From a virus: a stretch of DNA of 20,814 nucleotides. Shown here one piece after another: positions 13,431 to 20,670 of this stretch (positions are counted from its first letter, which is position 1; each line of letters begins with the position of its first letter). The position numbers and the translations under genes were made by a program. The DNA lies in the IMG/VR virus record IMGVR_UViG_3300032116_019631, positions 1-20,814 of that record; one strand, given 5' to 3'. The notes under the pieces were generated by a model that was not told the origin of the DNA, did not search any database, and saw only the letters and a list, made by a program, of their open reading frames with translations.

Positions 13431-13802
13431 ATGGATATTAATGAATTATCTAAAGATCCAGATAAAATTAAACAATTAATTTCATTATTAAGTTCTTTTT
13501 TACCAGATACAAATGATAATGAAGAAACTAATGATAGTCCAATAAAAAGTAAAACTACTAAGTTAAACTCTGGCAAAAAAAGAAAGAACAAATTTACTGA
13601 TATGCCAGAAAAAAATATGCATAAAGAAGACGTAGAAATAGATAAAAAGTTACAAAAGGGGCCGCCAACCCCAAGAAGTAGAGAGTCTTCTTTGGTTGAG
13701 GCTTCATGTAGAATTTGTGGAAGGAAAGAAAAAATTAGTTCAGGATTAGTAGATTCATTAGACAGATACAAATGTAACCAGTGTTCAACATCAGCAGGAT
13801 AA
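13431..13802 (+). CDS. Protein with C-terminal zinc ribbon
   Basis: This 123-residue protein starts 5 bases after the HTH-like gene, with no clear ribosome site. The N-terminus is acidic and helical (MDINELSKDPDKIKQLISLL) and is followed by a long, disordered, Lys/Asn/Ser-rich stretch. The C-terminus holds a four-Cys ribbon: Cys93 and Cys96 in CRICGRKEKI, Cys115 and Cys118 in YKCNQCSTS. A short helix, flexible linker and zinc ribbon resembles small transcription or packaging accessory proteins. I do not recognise a named family. Together with the two preceding genes it gives three small candidate nucleic-acid binders in a row. Confidence 0.65.
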   Translation: MDINELSKDPDKIKQLISLLSSFLPDTNDNEETNDSPIKSKTTKLNSGKKRKNKFTDMPEKNMHKEDVEIDKKLQKGPPTPRSRESSLVEASCRICGRKEKISSGLVDSLDRYKCNQCSTSAG

Positions 13803-13805
13803 CAA

Positions 13806-14147
13806 ATGTCAGAAAAAGAATTGTCTGAAGAAGAAAAAATACTTCAATTTGTAAATGAATTATTTGAGGGTAGAAATAAAGATCTACTACAAAATAGTCA
13901 AGGTAACTATGGAGAATTATTTGAAGCACAGCAAAAAAAAACATCTGCTCCTCATGAAATTTTTATAAATGTAGTATTTCATGTAATATCATTAGACTCT
14001 GAAACCCAGAATCAAACAACAACGAAAATGATAGAAGAGAATTATTACGTCCCCCTTCCTGTTAAAGAAGATTTTAACAAATATATAGATAAATTTAATT
14101 CCTCTCTCAAAAAGGCTATAGTAGAGGCTAGTAACGAAGTATCATGA
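13806..14147 (+). CDS. Small acidic protein of unknown function
   Basis: This 113-residue protein has AGGA before the ATG. The N-terminus is very acidic (MSEKELSEEEKILQFVNELF). A central beta-like part (HEIFINVVFHVISLDSE) leads to a YYVPLPVKEDFNKYIDKF segment and a C-terminal helix. No cysteine, signal peptide or membrane segment is present, and no family is recognised. Its last codons overlap the next ATG by 4 bases (ATGA). The size and charge would suit a partner or inhibitor of a nucleic-acid protein, which is only speculation. Confidence 0.6.
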   Translation: MSEKELSEEEKILQFVNELFEGRNKDLLQNSQGNYGELFEAQQKKTSAPHEIFINVVFHVISLDSETQNQTTTKMIEENYYVPLPVKEDFNKYIDKFNSSLKKAIVEASNEVS

Positions 14148-14563
14148 AATATCCATCAAGGTATTCTAATGGCAAAGAAGTCTCAGCGGCTCAATATATC
14201 ACTGAGATTATTTGCGAGAAAAAAGCGAAGATGGACAAAGAAGATCTTCACTATCGGTTTTGGACTAATAAAAAATGGAGTAGATTTTTTAGAGATCAAA
14301 TAGCCACTGCGAATAAACTCATTGATGAGTTTGGAGAAAAGGCTATTATTAGAGCTTTAAATAATACCAAAACTGATCGAATCTATTCCTTGCGAGCGCC
14401 CCATCTCAAGGGTATTATCCTTGAGCAGAAGTCTGTTCTTGAACAAGAGAATACTGAGTTGTCTCAAAATCTTGTTCGCAAAGAAGATGTTATATATAGA
14501 AGCAATATTGGTAATAAAAAATCCATTTTATCTAAACTAGAGGATATTGATCATGGGAATTAA
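14144..14563 (+). CDS. Conserved-looking phage protein of unknown function
   Basis: This 139-residue protein starts at an ATGA overlap. It opens KYPSRYSNGKEVSAAQYITEI and continues with a Lys- and aromatic-rich, mostly helical segment (FWTNKKWSRFFRDQIATANK, then EKAIIRALNN). It ends in a hydrophilic Gln/Glu-rich tail. The NGKE-x-x-x-AQYI-x-E-I-x-C start followed by an FW-x-x-x-x-W-x-x-x-F-x-x-Q pattern looks like a conserved phage domain that I have no function for. It immediately precedes, and overlaps by 11 bases, the RecA-like recombinase, so a role in recombination or replication is possible. Confidence 0.65.
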   Translation: MKYPSRYSNGKEVSAAQYITEIICEKKAKMDKEDLHYRFWTNKKWSRFFRDQIATANKLIDEFGEKAIIRALNNTKTDRIYSLRAPHLKGIILEQKSVLEQENTELSQNLVRKEDVIYRSNIGNKKSILSKLEDIDHGN

Positions 14564-15566
14564 AGAAGCAGTAATGAAAGATTTCGGGAACGACATTATC
14601 CTTTCTGGCAGTTCCATAGTGGACAGGAAGTCCGTTGTGATCCCCGTAAGCCCTGCCCTAGACATGATATTAAATGGAGGCATACCAGAAGGCAGTTTTG
14701 TTGTTTTAACGGGCCAGCCCAAATGCGGAAAGACTACCACATCACTTTTTTTGGCCGCAACAGCACAACAAGAACAATATGCTGGTGGCATTAAAGGTGG
14801 TCGAAAAGTGTACTACCTAAATATTGAAGGTAGACTAAAGAAAAGAGATCTTGAAGGAATTCCAGGATTAGATCTTAACAGGTTTGATGTTATAGGATCA
14901 CAGCAAGGCAAAATATTACATGCAGAAGAATATCTTCAAATAGCCGAACGAATCATAAATGAGGAGCCAGGGTCAGTGCTCATCATAGACTCATATTCTG
15001 CATTATGTACAGAAGCAGAAATAACAAGCGAAATGGACAAAATGCAAAGAGCAGATGGAGCAAAGCTATTAGCTAAATTTTGTCGTAAGGTGGCCAATGT
15101 TATTCCTGTTAATAGAAATATTGTAATAGGAATTACTCACTTAATGGGTAATCCAACAGGATATGGTGCAGAATTTAAAGAAAAATCTGGACAGGCTATT
15201 GCTTATCAAACAGACGTAAAAATTAGAGCAAAATCATTTAAGCCGTGGGTACTAAGTTCCGATAGTACTCAAATAGGACAAGAAGTAGAATGGCAAGTTC
15301 TGTGTTCTGCCCTTGGTCCTCCTGGAGGCCAGATAACAAGTTATATCAGATATGGAGAAGGAATAGATAAGTATATGGAAGTGATTATACTAGCATCTGA
15401 TATGGGTCTTATTAATAAGGGTGGTGCTTGGTATACTCTGGACTATCTAAAGGAAGAAAAACCAAAATTCCAGGGGACAGAAAAAGTCAGACAATATCTT
15501 GTTGATCATCCAGAAGCATATGATAAGCTTTATATTGAAGTAAAAAATATGATGGGAATTAAATGA
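14553..15566 (+). CDS. RecA/UvsX-like recombinase
   Basis: This 337-residue RecA-fold ATPase should form filaments on single-stranded DNA for strand exchange and recombination-dependent replication. From the ATG at 14553, Walker A GQPKCGKT lies at 54-61. The NIEGR segment holds Glu92, the catalytic Glu. Walker B VLIIDSYSAL holds Asp146. IGITHLMGNPTG is the L1/L2-side region. The ATG at 14553, with TAGAGGA about 8 bases upstream, is preferred to the TTG at 14547. It lacks the long C-terminal domain pattern of bacterial RecA and fits a phage-type recombinase. The stop overlaps the following nuclease start (ATGA). The first 240 bases or so are unusually GC-rich for this window. Confidence 0.88.
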   Translation: MGIKEAVMKDFGNDIILSGSSIVDRKSVVIPVSPALDMILNGGIPEGSFVVLTGQPKCGKTTTSLFLAATAQQEQYAGGIKGGRKVYYLNIEGRLKKRDLEGIPGLDLNRFDVIGSQQGKILHAEEYLQIAERIINEEPGSVLIIDSYSALCTEAEITSEMDKMQRADGAKLLAKFCRKVANVIPVNRNIVIGITHLMGNPTGYGAEFKEKSGQAIAYQTDVKIRAKSFKPWVLSSDSTQIGQEVEWQVLCSALGPPGGQITSYIRYGEGIDKYMEVIILASDMGLINKGGAWYTLDYLKEEKPKFQGTEKVRQYLVDHPEAYDKLYIEVKNMMGIK

Positions 15567-15970
15567 TAGTAAAGGATCTTGATGGAAACACACATAATTG
15601 GCACTTGACAGGTAATTTGGCTCATGCTAGAATTAGTGCAAAGTCGTCTCTGCACCTTAGGGCTAGGAAGCTTCTTTCGGAAATATTTCCTACCATGCAA
15701 GTTTTGGAGGAAGTTCCGATACATTTAAGGAAATCAGAAACATTATATTTAGATTTTTATTGTCCGCTAATCAAAACATGTATAGAAGTACATGGCGAAC
15801 AACATTATAAATTTGTTTCTCATTATCATCATACAAGATTAGGCTTTATGAAGCATCAAAAAAGAGACAGGGAAAAGATAGAATGGTGCAATACTAATAA
15901 TATCACATATATAGAATTACCATTTGATGAAGAAGATTCTCAATGGTCTAAAAGGATTAAAAATGACTAG
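15563..15970 (+). CDS. PD-(D/E)XK endonuclease-like protein (Vsr/DUF559 type)
   Basis: This 135-residue protein begins with an ATGA overlap. A SSLHLRARKLLSEIFP helix is followed by a strand with Asp64 (ETLYLDFYCP), a strand with Glu75 (KTCIEVHGEQHY), and a later FMKHQKRDREKIEWCNTNNI segment ending YIELPFDE. Asp, then E-x-H-G-x-QHY, then a K-x-x-x-RD helix is the arrangement of small Vsr- and DUF559-like nucleases of the restriction-endonuclease fold. It probably nicks or cuts DNA during recombination, repair or host DNA breakdown. The gene pair with the recombinase supports a recombination or repair role. The exact substrate is unknown. It could also be a Holliday-junction-type resolvase, which would suit the position. 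Confidence 0.72.
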   Translation: MIVKDLDGNTHNWHLTGNLAHARISAKSSLHLRARKLLSEIFPTMQVLEEVPIHLRKSETLYLDFYCPLIKTCIEVHGEQHYKFVSHYHHTRLGFMKHQKRDREKIEWCNTNNITYIELPFDEEDSQWSKRIKND

Positions 15971-16439
15971 TAAAGAGCAAGTTGAATCTTGGGATAAAGT
16001 TCTAGATGAGTATGAAAGCTCAATAGGTCTATCTACATATAAAAATGATGTGTTGCCAAGTGATGAGTTAGATCTTTATTTTACAATGAGTAGAGATCAA
16101 ATAGAAAAGCTAACTCCAGAAGATTGTGCCCAAATATCATATAGATTAGGTCAATTTTCTTTTCATATCCAAAGAACAGTAAATAGAGAAATAGCCAGAA
16201 TGAACTGGGCGGAAGAAACAATTAAGGAAGTTATAGCTGATGAGATTAATAACTATAAAGGTTATGGTTTCGTAGAAAAATCTTTACAAGCTATCAAACA
16301 TAATGAGAAAGCTACATCATTAAACAAAATTAAAAAATATGCTAAACAAAGAAGTGACAGATTGGTATATTTAGCTAATAGCATTAATAATCTATCAAAT
16401 ATAATGCTATCGATACAAAAAACAAAGAATAAACATTAA
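15963..16439 (+). CDS. Small helical protein next to the recombinase; possible recombination mediator
   Basis: The start at 15963 is preferred over the in-frame ATG at 15924. It has AAGGA a few bases upstream and only an 8-base overlap with the nuclease gene. The 158-residue product is acidic at the N-terminus (residues 1-50). It is then almost wholly helical and increasingly basic, including QISYRLGQFSFHIQRTVNRE, IARMNWAEETIKE and a final YLANSINNLSNIMLSIQKTK helix. No membrane segment or Cys cluster is present. I do not recognise it by sequence. The length, all-helical basic composition and position between recombinase and helicase genes are those of T4 UvsY, the mediator that loads UvsX on gp32-coated DNA. 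That analogy is an inference from context. Confidence 0.6.
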   Translation: MTSKEQVESWDKVLDEYESSIGLSTYKNDVLPSDELDLYFTMSRDQIEKLTPEDCAQISYRLGQFSFHIQRTVNREIARMNWAEETIKEVIADEINNYKGYGFVEKSLQAIKHNEKATSLNKIKKYAKQRSDRLVYLANSINNLSNIMLSIQKTKNKH

Positions 16440-16453
16440 TTATTGGAGATAAT

Positions 16454-17914
16454 ATGATTCTGTGCGATCCAGCAGCCGAGAGGGCTGTGTTAGCTGGTAT
16501 ATGTTCATATGGTGAAACTACATATCTTGATATTGCAGATATTGTACAGGAAACGTCATTCACTGTTGATAGTAATGCTATCATTTATAAGTGTCTAAAA
16601 AGTATTTGTGAAAAAGAACATAGACCGACTATAGATATAGCATCTATATATTCTGTAGCCCAAGAACTTGGATTTTCTCATATATTATCTAAAAAAGAAG
16701 AAGTTCAGCATCTAAAAGCCATATTAGATTTTCCTGTTAGCACTGAGAATATCAGAAAGTTTGCTGCCAAAATTAGAAAGCTTGAAATAGCAAGACTATT
16801 ACATAAAGAACTAGAGACGGCAAAAGAAAAACTATTAGATGTTACAGGAAGCGAGCCTATTAGTTCGATTTTGGGCGTAGCTGAGGATACCATATTTGAT
16901 TTTGCTTCAAAGCTTAGTGATACTGAAAATAATCCTATATCTATAGGACATAATATTAATGAATATGTTCAATTCTTAGAAGAAAACAAAGTTGATCAAG
17001 TTGGTATATCTACAGGATTTCCAATATATGATCAAGCAATTGGTGGAGGATTAAGAAAAGGAACAGTCAATGTTATTGCTGCTAGACCCAAAACAGGTAA
17101 GACATTATTAGCAGATAATATGGGATTTTATATAGCCAATAAATTAAAATTACCAGTATTGAATATGGATACAGAAATGACCAAAGAAGACCATATTAAT
17201 AGAATTTTGGCGATGATGACGGAAATAGAGATCAACAGCATAGAGACAGGTAAATTCGGGGAAAGCAATGATCAAAAAACAAAGATCTACGATGCTGTAA
17301 AAGAGTTGGAGAAAACCAAACTATACTATAAATGTATTGCTGGAAAACCATTTGATGAACAACTATCAATTATGAGAAGATGGCTTGTTAAAGATGTTGG
17401 TCTAAATCCTGATGGAACAGCAAAAGACTGTGTCATTTTTTATGACTATTTAAAACTAATGGATACTCAGGGTATGTCTCAGGATTTAAAAGAATATCAA
17501 CTTTTAGGTTTCATGATGACATCACTACATAATTTTGCTATTAAATATAAAGTTCCAATATTAAGCTTTATTCAATTAAATAGAGATGGTATTAGTAAAG
17601 AAAGCACAGACACAGCGTCTGGATCGGACAGAATTATCTGGCTATGCAGCAACTTTACTATATTCAAAAGAAAATCTGATGAAGAAATAGCTGAGGATGG
17701 ATCTAAGAGTGGTAACAGAAAATTAGTTCCTCTTATTAGTCGCCACGGAGGAGGATTAGATGATAACGATTACATCAACTGCAACATGAAGGGTTGGTGT
17801 GCAAAAATTACAGAAGGTAAAACTAAGCTAGAATTAAGTAGTGGAAAAAATACAGAAAAAGACGGATTTATAGTAGATGAAAACAATGAAGAAAACCAAA
17901 TCTCCTTTACATGA
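16454..17914 (+). CDS. dnaB: DnaB-like replicative DNA helicase
   Basis: This 486-residue hexameric helicase has a GGAG ribosome site. The N-terminal domain (1-110, CDPAAERAVLAGICSYG) corresponds to the DnaB primase-interaction domain, and a linker helix follows. The RecA-fold motor begins ISTGFPIYDQAIGGGLRKG. Walker A is ARPKTGKT at 210-217 (E. coli GRPSMGKT type) and is followed by LNMDTEMT, which carries the catalytic-Glu region. Walker B-like CVIFYDYLKLM and the SFIQLNRDG motif (polar sensor) come later. The C-terminus is acidic and probably flexible. It overlaps the primase gene by 38 bases, as expected for a helicase-primase pair. It unwinds the fork 5'-3' on the lagging strand. Confidence 0.9.
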   Translation: MILCDPAAERAVLAGICSYGETTYLDIADIVQETSFTVDSNAIIYKCLKSICEKEHRPTIDIASIYSVAQELGFSHILSKKEEVQHLKAILDFPVSTENIRKFAAKIRKLEIARLLHKELETAKEKLLDVTGSEPISSILGVAEDTIFDFASKLSDTENNPISIGHNINEYVQFLEENKVDQVGISTGFPIYDQAIGGGLRKGTVNVIAARPKTGKTLLADNMGFYIANKLKLPVLNMDTEMTKEDHINRILAMMTEIEINSIETGKFGESNDQKTKIYDAVKELEKTKLYYKCIAGKPFDEQLSIMRRWLVKDVGLNPDGTAKDCVIFYDYLKLMDTQGMSQDLKEYQLLGFMMTSLHNFAIKYKVPILSFIQLNRDGISKESTDTASGSDRIIWLCSNFTIFKRKSDEEIAEDGSKSGNRKLVPLISRHGGGLDDNDYINCNMKGWCAKITEGKTKLELSSGKNTEKDGFIVDENNEENQISFT

Positions 17915-19040
17915 TCAATCTAGACTAAAAATAGTTTGTGATCATATTTGTGACGATATAGAGAATTTATTGAATATTCTTAATATAGAATATAAAATAA
18001 ATAACAAAATGATAACGATGTGTTGTCCCATACACGGAGGAGACAATCCATCCGCTGTTAATGTATATCCTCATGGAGACTATTATAGAGGCAATTGGAA
18101 ATGTAGAACACACGGATGCGATAATATTTTCAAGGGGTCTATTATAGGTTTCATTAGAGGTGTTATTTCCAAACAAAAATATAATTGGTCAAAAGAAGGA
18201 GACGATACTTGTTCTTTTGATGAAGCTGTTAAATTTGGTTTGGAGTTTATCAACAAAGATATTAAGCAAATTAGTGTTTCTAAAACACAGGCTGAGAAAA
18301 CATCATTTACTAGAATTGTTCAGAATATAACACAACCCGAATCAGAAGGATCTCTGCCAAAGATTACCAGAACTCAAGTAAGGCAATCGCTAGAAATTCC
18401 TGCAGAGTATTATCTGGATAGAAACTATACTAAAGAGATATTGAATAAATATGATGTGGGGCTATGTAATAAGCCAAATAAAGAGATGTATAACCGTGTT
18501 GTCGTTCCAATTTATTGTCATGAAGGGAAAAATATCATAGGTTGTACCGGCAGGAGTGTATTTGAAAAATGCTCTAAATGTTCCGGATTTCATGATCCAT
18601 TAGATGGTTGTCCTGATAAAGATAATCTTTGGAAGTTTTCTAAGTGGAAGCATAATCACGGATTTAAATGTCAAAATCATTTATATAATTTTGCTAATGC
18701 AAAAGATTATATACAAAAAACAAAAACTATTATCATAGTAGAAAGTCCAGGAAACGTATGGAGACTGGAACAGAATGATATACATAATAGTGTGGCTATT
18801 TTTGGATGTAATTTAAGCGATAGACAAAAATTATTAATTGATTGTTCTGGAGCTATGAATATTATAGTTTTAACAGACAATGATGAGGCTGGCGAAAAAG
18901 CATATCAACAAATTACAGATAAGTGTAAAAAAATCTATAGAATCTATAGACCAGTTATATCTAAAAATGATATAGGAGACATGACGTCTGAAGAAATAGA
19001 TATTCAAATCAAACAATTTATAAAGAATGAGATCAAATGA
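17877..19040 (+). CDS. dnaG: DnaG-type DNA primase
   Basis: This 387-residue primase synthesises RNA primers with the DnaB-like helicase encoded just upstream (38-base overlap). The N-terminal zinc domain shows Cys50 and His53 (CCPIHGGDNPS) and Cys76, His79 and Cys81 (WKCRTHGC), a CHC2-like finger. The TOPRIM domain has Glu289 (TIIIVESPG) and Asp334-x-Asp336 (VLTDNDEAG). Between them lies an additional Cys group (KCSKC at 232-235, GC at 245) after a GRS motif, probably a second zinc knuckle found in some phage primases. The protein ends soon after TOPRIM, so the helicase-binding C-terminal domain of bacterial DnaG is absent. ATG at 17886 is an alternative start. Confidence 0.88.
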   Translation: MKTMKKTKSPLHDQSRLKIVCDHICDDIENLLNILNIEYKINNKMITMCCPIHGGDNPSAVNVYPHGDYYRGNWKCRTHGCDNIFKGSIIGFIRGVISKQKYNWSKEGDDTCSFDEAVKFGLEFINKDIKQISVSKTQAEKTSFTRIVQNITQPESEGSLPKITRTQVRQSLEIPAEYYLDRNYTKEILNKYDVGLCNKPNKEMYNRVVVPIYCHEGKNIIGCTGRSVFEKCSKCSGFHDPLDGCPDKDNLWKFSKWKHNHGFKCQNHLYNFANAKDYIQKTKTIIIVESPGNVWRLEQNDIHNSVAIFGCNLSDRQKLLIDCSGAMNIIVLTDNDEAGEKAYQQITDKCKKIYRIYRPVISKNDIGDMTSEEIDIQIKQFIKNEIK

Positions 19041-19633
19041 ATCCTAAAATTATAGCATTTGCTGGTCGTAAACAATCGGGGAAAACAACCTGCTCCCAAT
19101 TTATAGAGAATCTTTTTATACAAAATAATCCTACTGGTTCTGTAAAGATATATAATTTTGCAGATCCTCTTAAGCAAGAAATTTGTATTAATATTTTAGG
19201 ATTATCTTATGAACAATGCTATGGTGATGATACTCAAAAAAATATGAAAACCGATATTGTTTGGGAAGACCATAATCTTACAGCAAGAGAAGTTATGCAA
19301 TTTGTTGGTACTGATATTTTTAGAAAAATGAAGAATGATGTCTGGGCAAGTGCTACAATTAATAAAATTAAAAGAGAAAATCCCAATATAGCCATTATTG
19401 CAGATTGCAGATTCCCTAATGAAGTTGATGTGGTTCGCAATGCTGGAGGAATAGTGATTAAATTGACTAGAGATCCTTACCATTCTGATCATTCTAGCGA
19501 GACTGCCTTGGATACAGACAATTACGATCAATCAAATTTTGATTTGATTATTAGCAATCACTGTTTGTCTATTACAGAGCAAAATAAAACCTTAGATAGT
19601 TTTCTCAAAGAAAAAGGAATATTACCATTATAA
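19037..19633 (+). CDS. Deoxynucleoside monophosphate kinase (T4 gp1-like)
   Basis: This 198-residue P-loop kinase starts at an ATGA overlap. GRKQSGKT at 10-17 is the phosphate loop. NFADPLKQEI, LTAREVMQFVGTDIFRKM and IADCRFPNEVDVV are conserved blocks of the phage dNMP kinase family, where the last gives the Arg/Asp contacts to nucleotide. It phosphorylates dGMP, dTMP or modified dNMPs to diphosphates and so recycles nucleotides from degraded host DNA into the pool fed by RNR and the deaminase. The length fits the family. The last codons (AAAAAGGAAT at 19611-19620) contain the likely ribosome site for the following Cas4-like gene. Confidence 0.88.
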   Translation: MNPKIIAFAGRKQSGKTTCSQFIENLFIQNNPTGSVKIYNFADPLKQEICINILGLSYEQCYGDDTQKNMKTDIVWEDHNLTAREVMQFVGTDIFRKMKNDVWASATINKIKRENPNIAIIADCRFPNEVDVVRNAGGIVIKLTRDPYHSDHSSETALDTDNYDQSNFDLIISNHCLSITEQNKTLDSFLKEKGILPL

Positions 19634-20670
19634 TTACCTATTTTAGAAGTTCATCTTATAATACTCACTCTATGTGTGAGCAACAATATTTCTTTGAATA
19701 TGTATTAGGATGGAGAGGACCGAGTAATCAAAAAGCAGATAAAGGAACTATAGTCCATAAGGCTCTGGAGATCCTAGCCTGTATCAAACAAGGACAACAG
19801 AATTCTAATAAAACTATTGAAGATGATATATTAGGAGAAATATCAACATCAACATATAATTTAGATCATATAATAGAACAAGTCTATAAATATTATACCT
19901 CTAAATTTTCTCACCATAAATGGTCAGATAAAGACTACAAGGATTGCTACAATTGGACATATAAAGCTATTCATTATGCTGGTGGTATGTTTGACCCAAG
20001 AAACAAAGATATTGTCTGTCCAGAACAACATTTTGATATTGTAATAGATAAGCCATGGGCAGCATATAAATATGATACAAAAGACGGGATTATAGAAGGA
20101 AATCTTGCCATCAAAGGCACTATAGATCTAATAACCAGAGTAGATGACAAAACATTAGAAATAGTAGATTGGAAAACAGGTAAAAGATTAGATTGGGCTA
20201 CAGGACAAGAGAAAACACAAGAAAAACTAGAGAATGATCCACAATTAAGAATATACCACTATGCTGTACAAAAATTATATCCAGATATTGAACATATAAT
20301 GGTTACTATATTTTTCATTAATGATGGAGGACCATTTAGTATATCATTTGATAAAAAAGATTTACCAGCAACAGAAGAAATGCTAAAAAATAAGTTTGAG
20401 ATAATAAAGAAAACTAAAAAACCCAGACTAAATAAAACTTGGATGTGTAGTAAATTGTGTCATTTTGGCAAAAGCACATTTGAAAATACTCATGTGTCAT
20501 CAATCAAAGAGTATAGAGAAAACCAGCTATGTTCTATAGATAATAATATGACCAAGTGTGAGCAAGTTAGACACGATATAGAGCTAAAGGGATTAAATTC
20601 CGTAGTTGACGAATACACGGTTCCTGGCTATACTGTAGGTAAGTACAAAGCACCAGGAAGCGTAGAATGA
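19627..20670 (+). CDS. Cas4/RecB-like PD-(D/E)XK nuclease with probable Fe-S cluster
   Basis: RecB-fold exonuclease, 347 residues if started at ATT 19627; the first ATG is at 19672 (332 residues). In the latter numbering the nuclease motifs are His29 (GTIVHKALEI), Asp152 (GTIDLITRV), and Asp166 with Lys168 (EIVDWKTGKR). Cys2 plus Cys259, Cys263 and two later Cys (287, 296) fit the one-plus-three iron-sulphur arrangement of Cas4 and AddB. Upstream of the ATG the frame reads ITYFRSSSYNTHS, the S-x-S-x-x-N-x-x-x-x-C motif that begins such domains, so translation should start upstream. No ATG, GTG or TTG exists before the in-frame stop at 19597. AAGGA at 19614-19618 is 8 bases before ATT. It probably processes DNA ends for the RecA-like protein. 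Confidence 0.82.
   Translation: MIITYFRSSSYNTHSMCEQQYFFEYVLGWRGPSNQKADKGTIVHKALEILACIKQGQQNSNKTIEDDILGEISTSTYNLDHIIEQVYKYYTSKFSHHKWSDKDYKDCYNWTYKAIHYAGGMFDPRNKDIVCPEQHFDIVIDKPWAAYKYDTKDGIIEGNLAIKGTIDLITRVDDKTLEIVDWKTGKRLDWATGQEKTQEKLENDPQLRIYHYAVQKLYPDIEHIMVTIFFINDGGPFSISFDKKDLPATEEMLKNKFEIIKKTKKPRLNKTWMCSKLCHFGKSTFENTHVSSIKEYRENQLCSIDNNMTKCEQVRHDIELKGLNSVVDEYTVPGYTVGKYKAPGSVE

Noticed and set aside
13376-13771. Long antisense reading frame (131 codons, minus strand)
   Set aside because: It lies exactly opposite a well-supported + strand gene with a four-Cys ribbon and has no domain or ribosome site. Low-GC coding DNA often leaves such shadows. Other minus-strand frames were rejected for the same reason.
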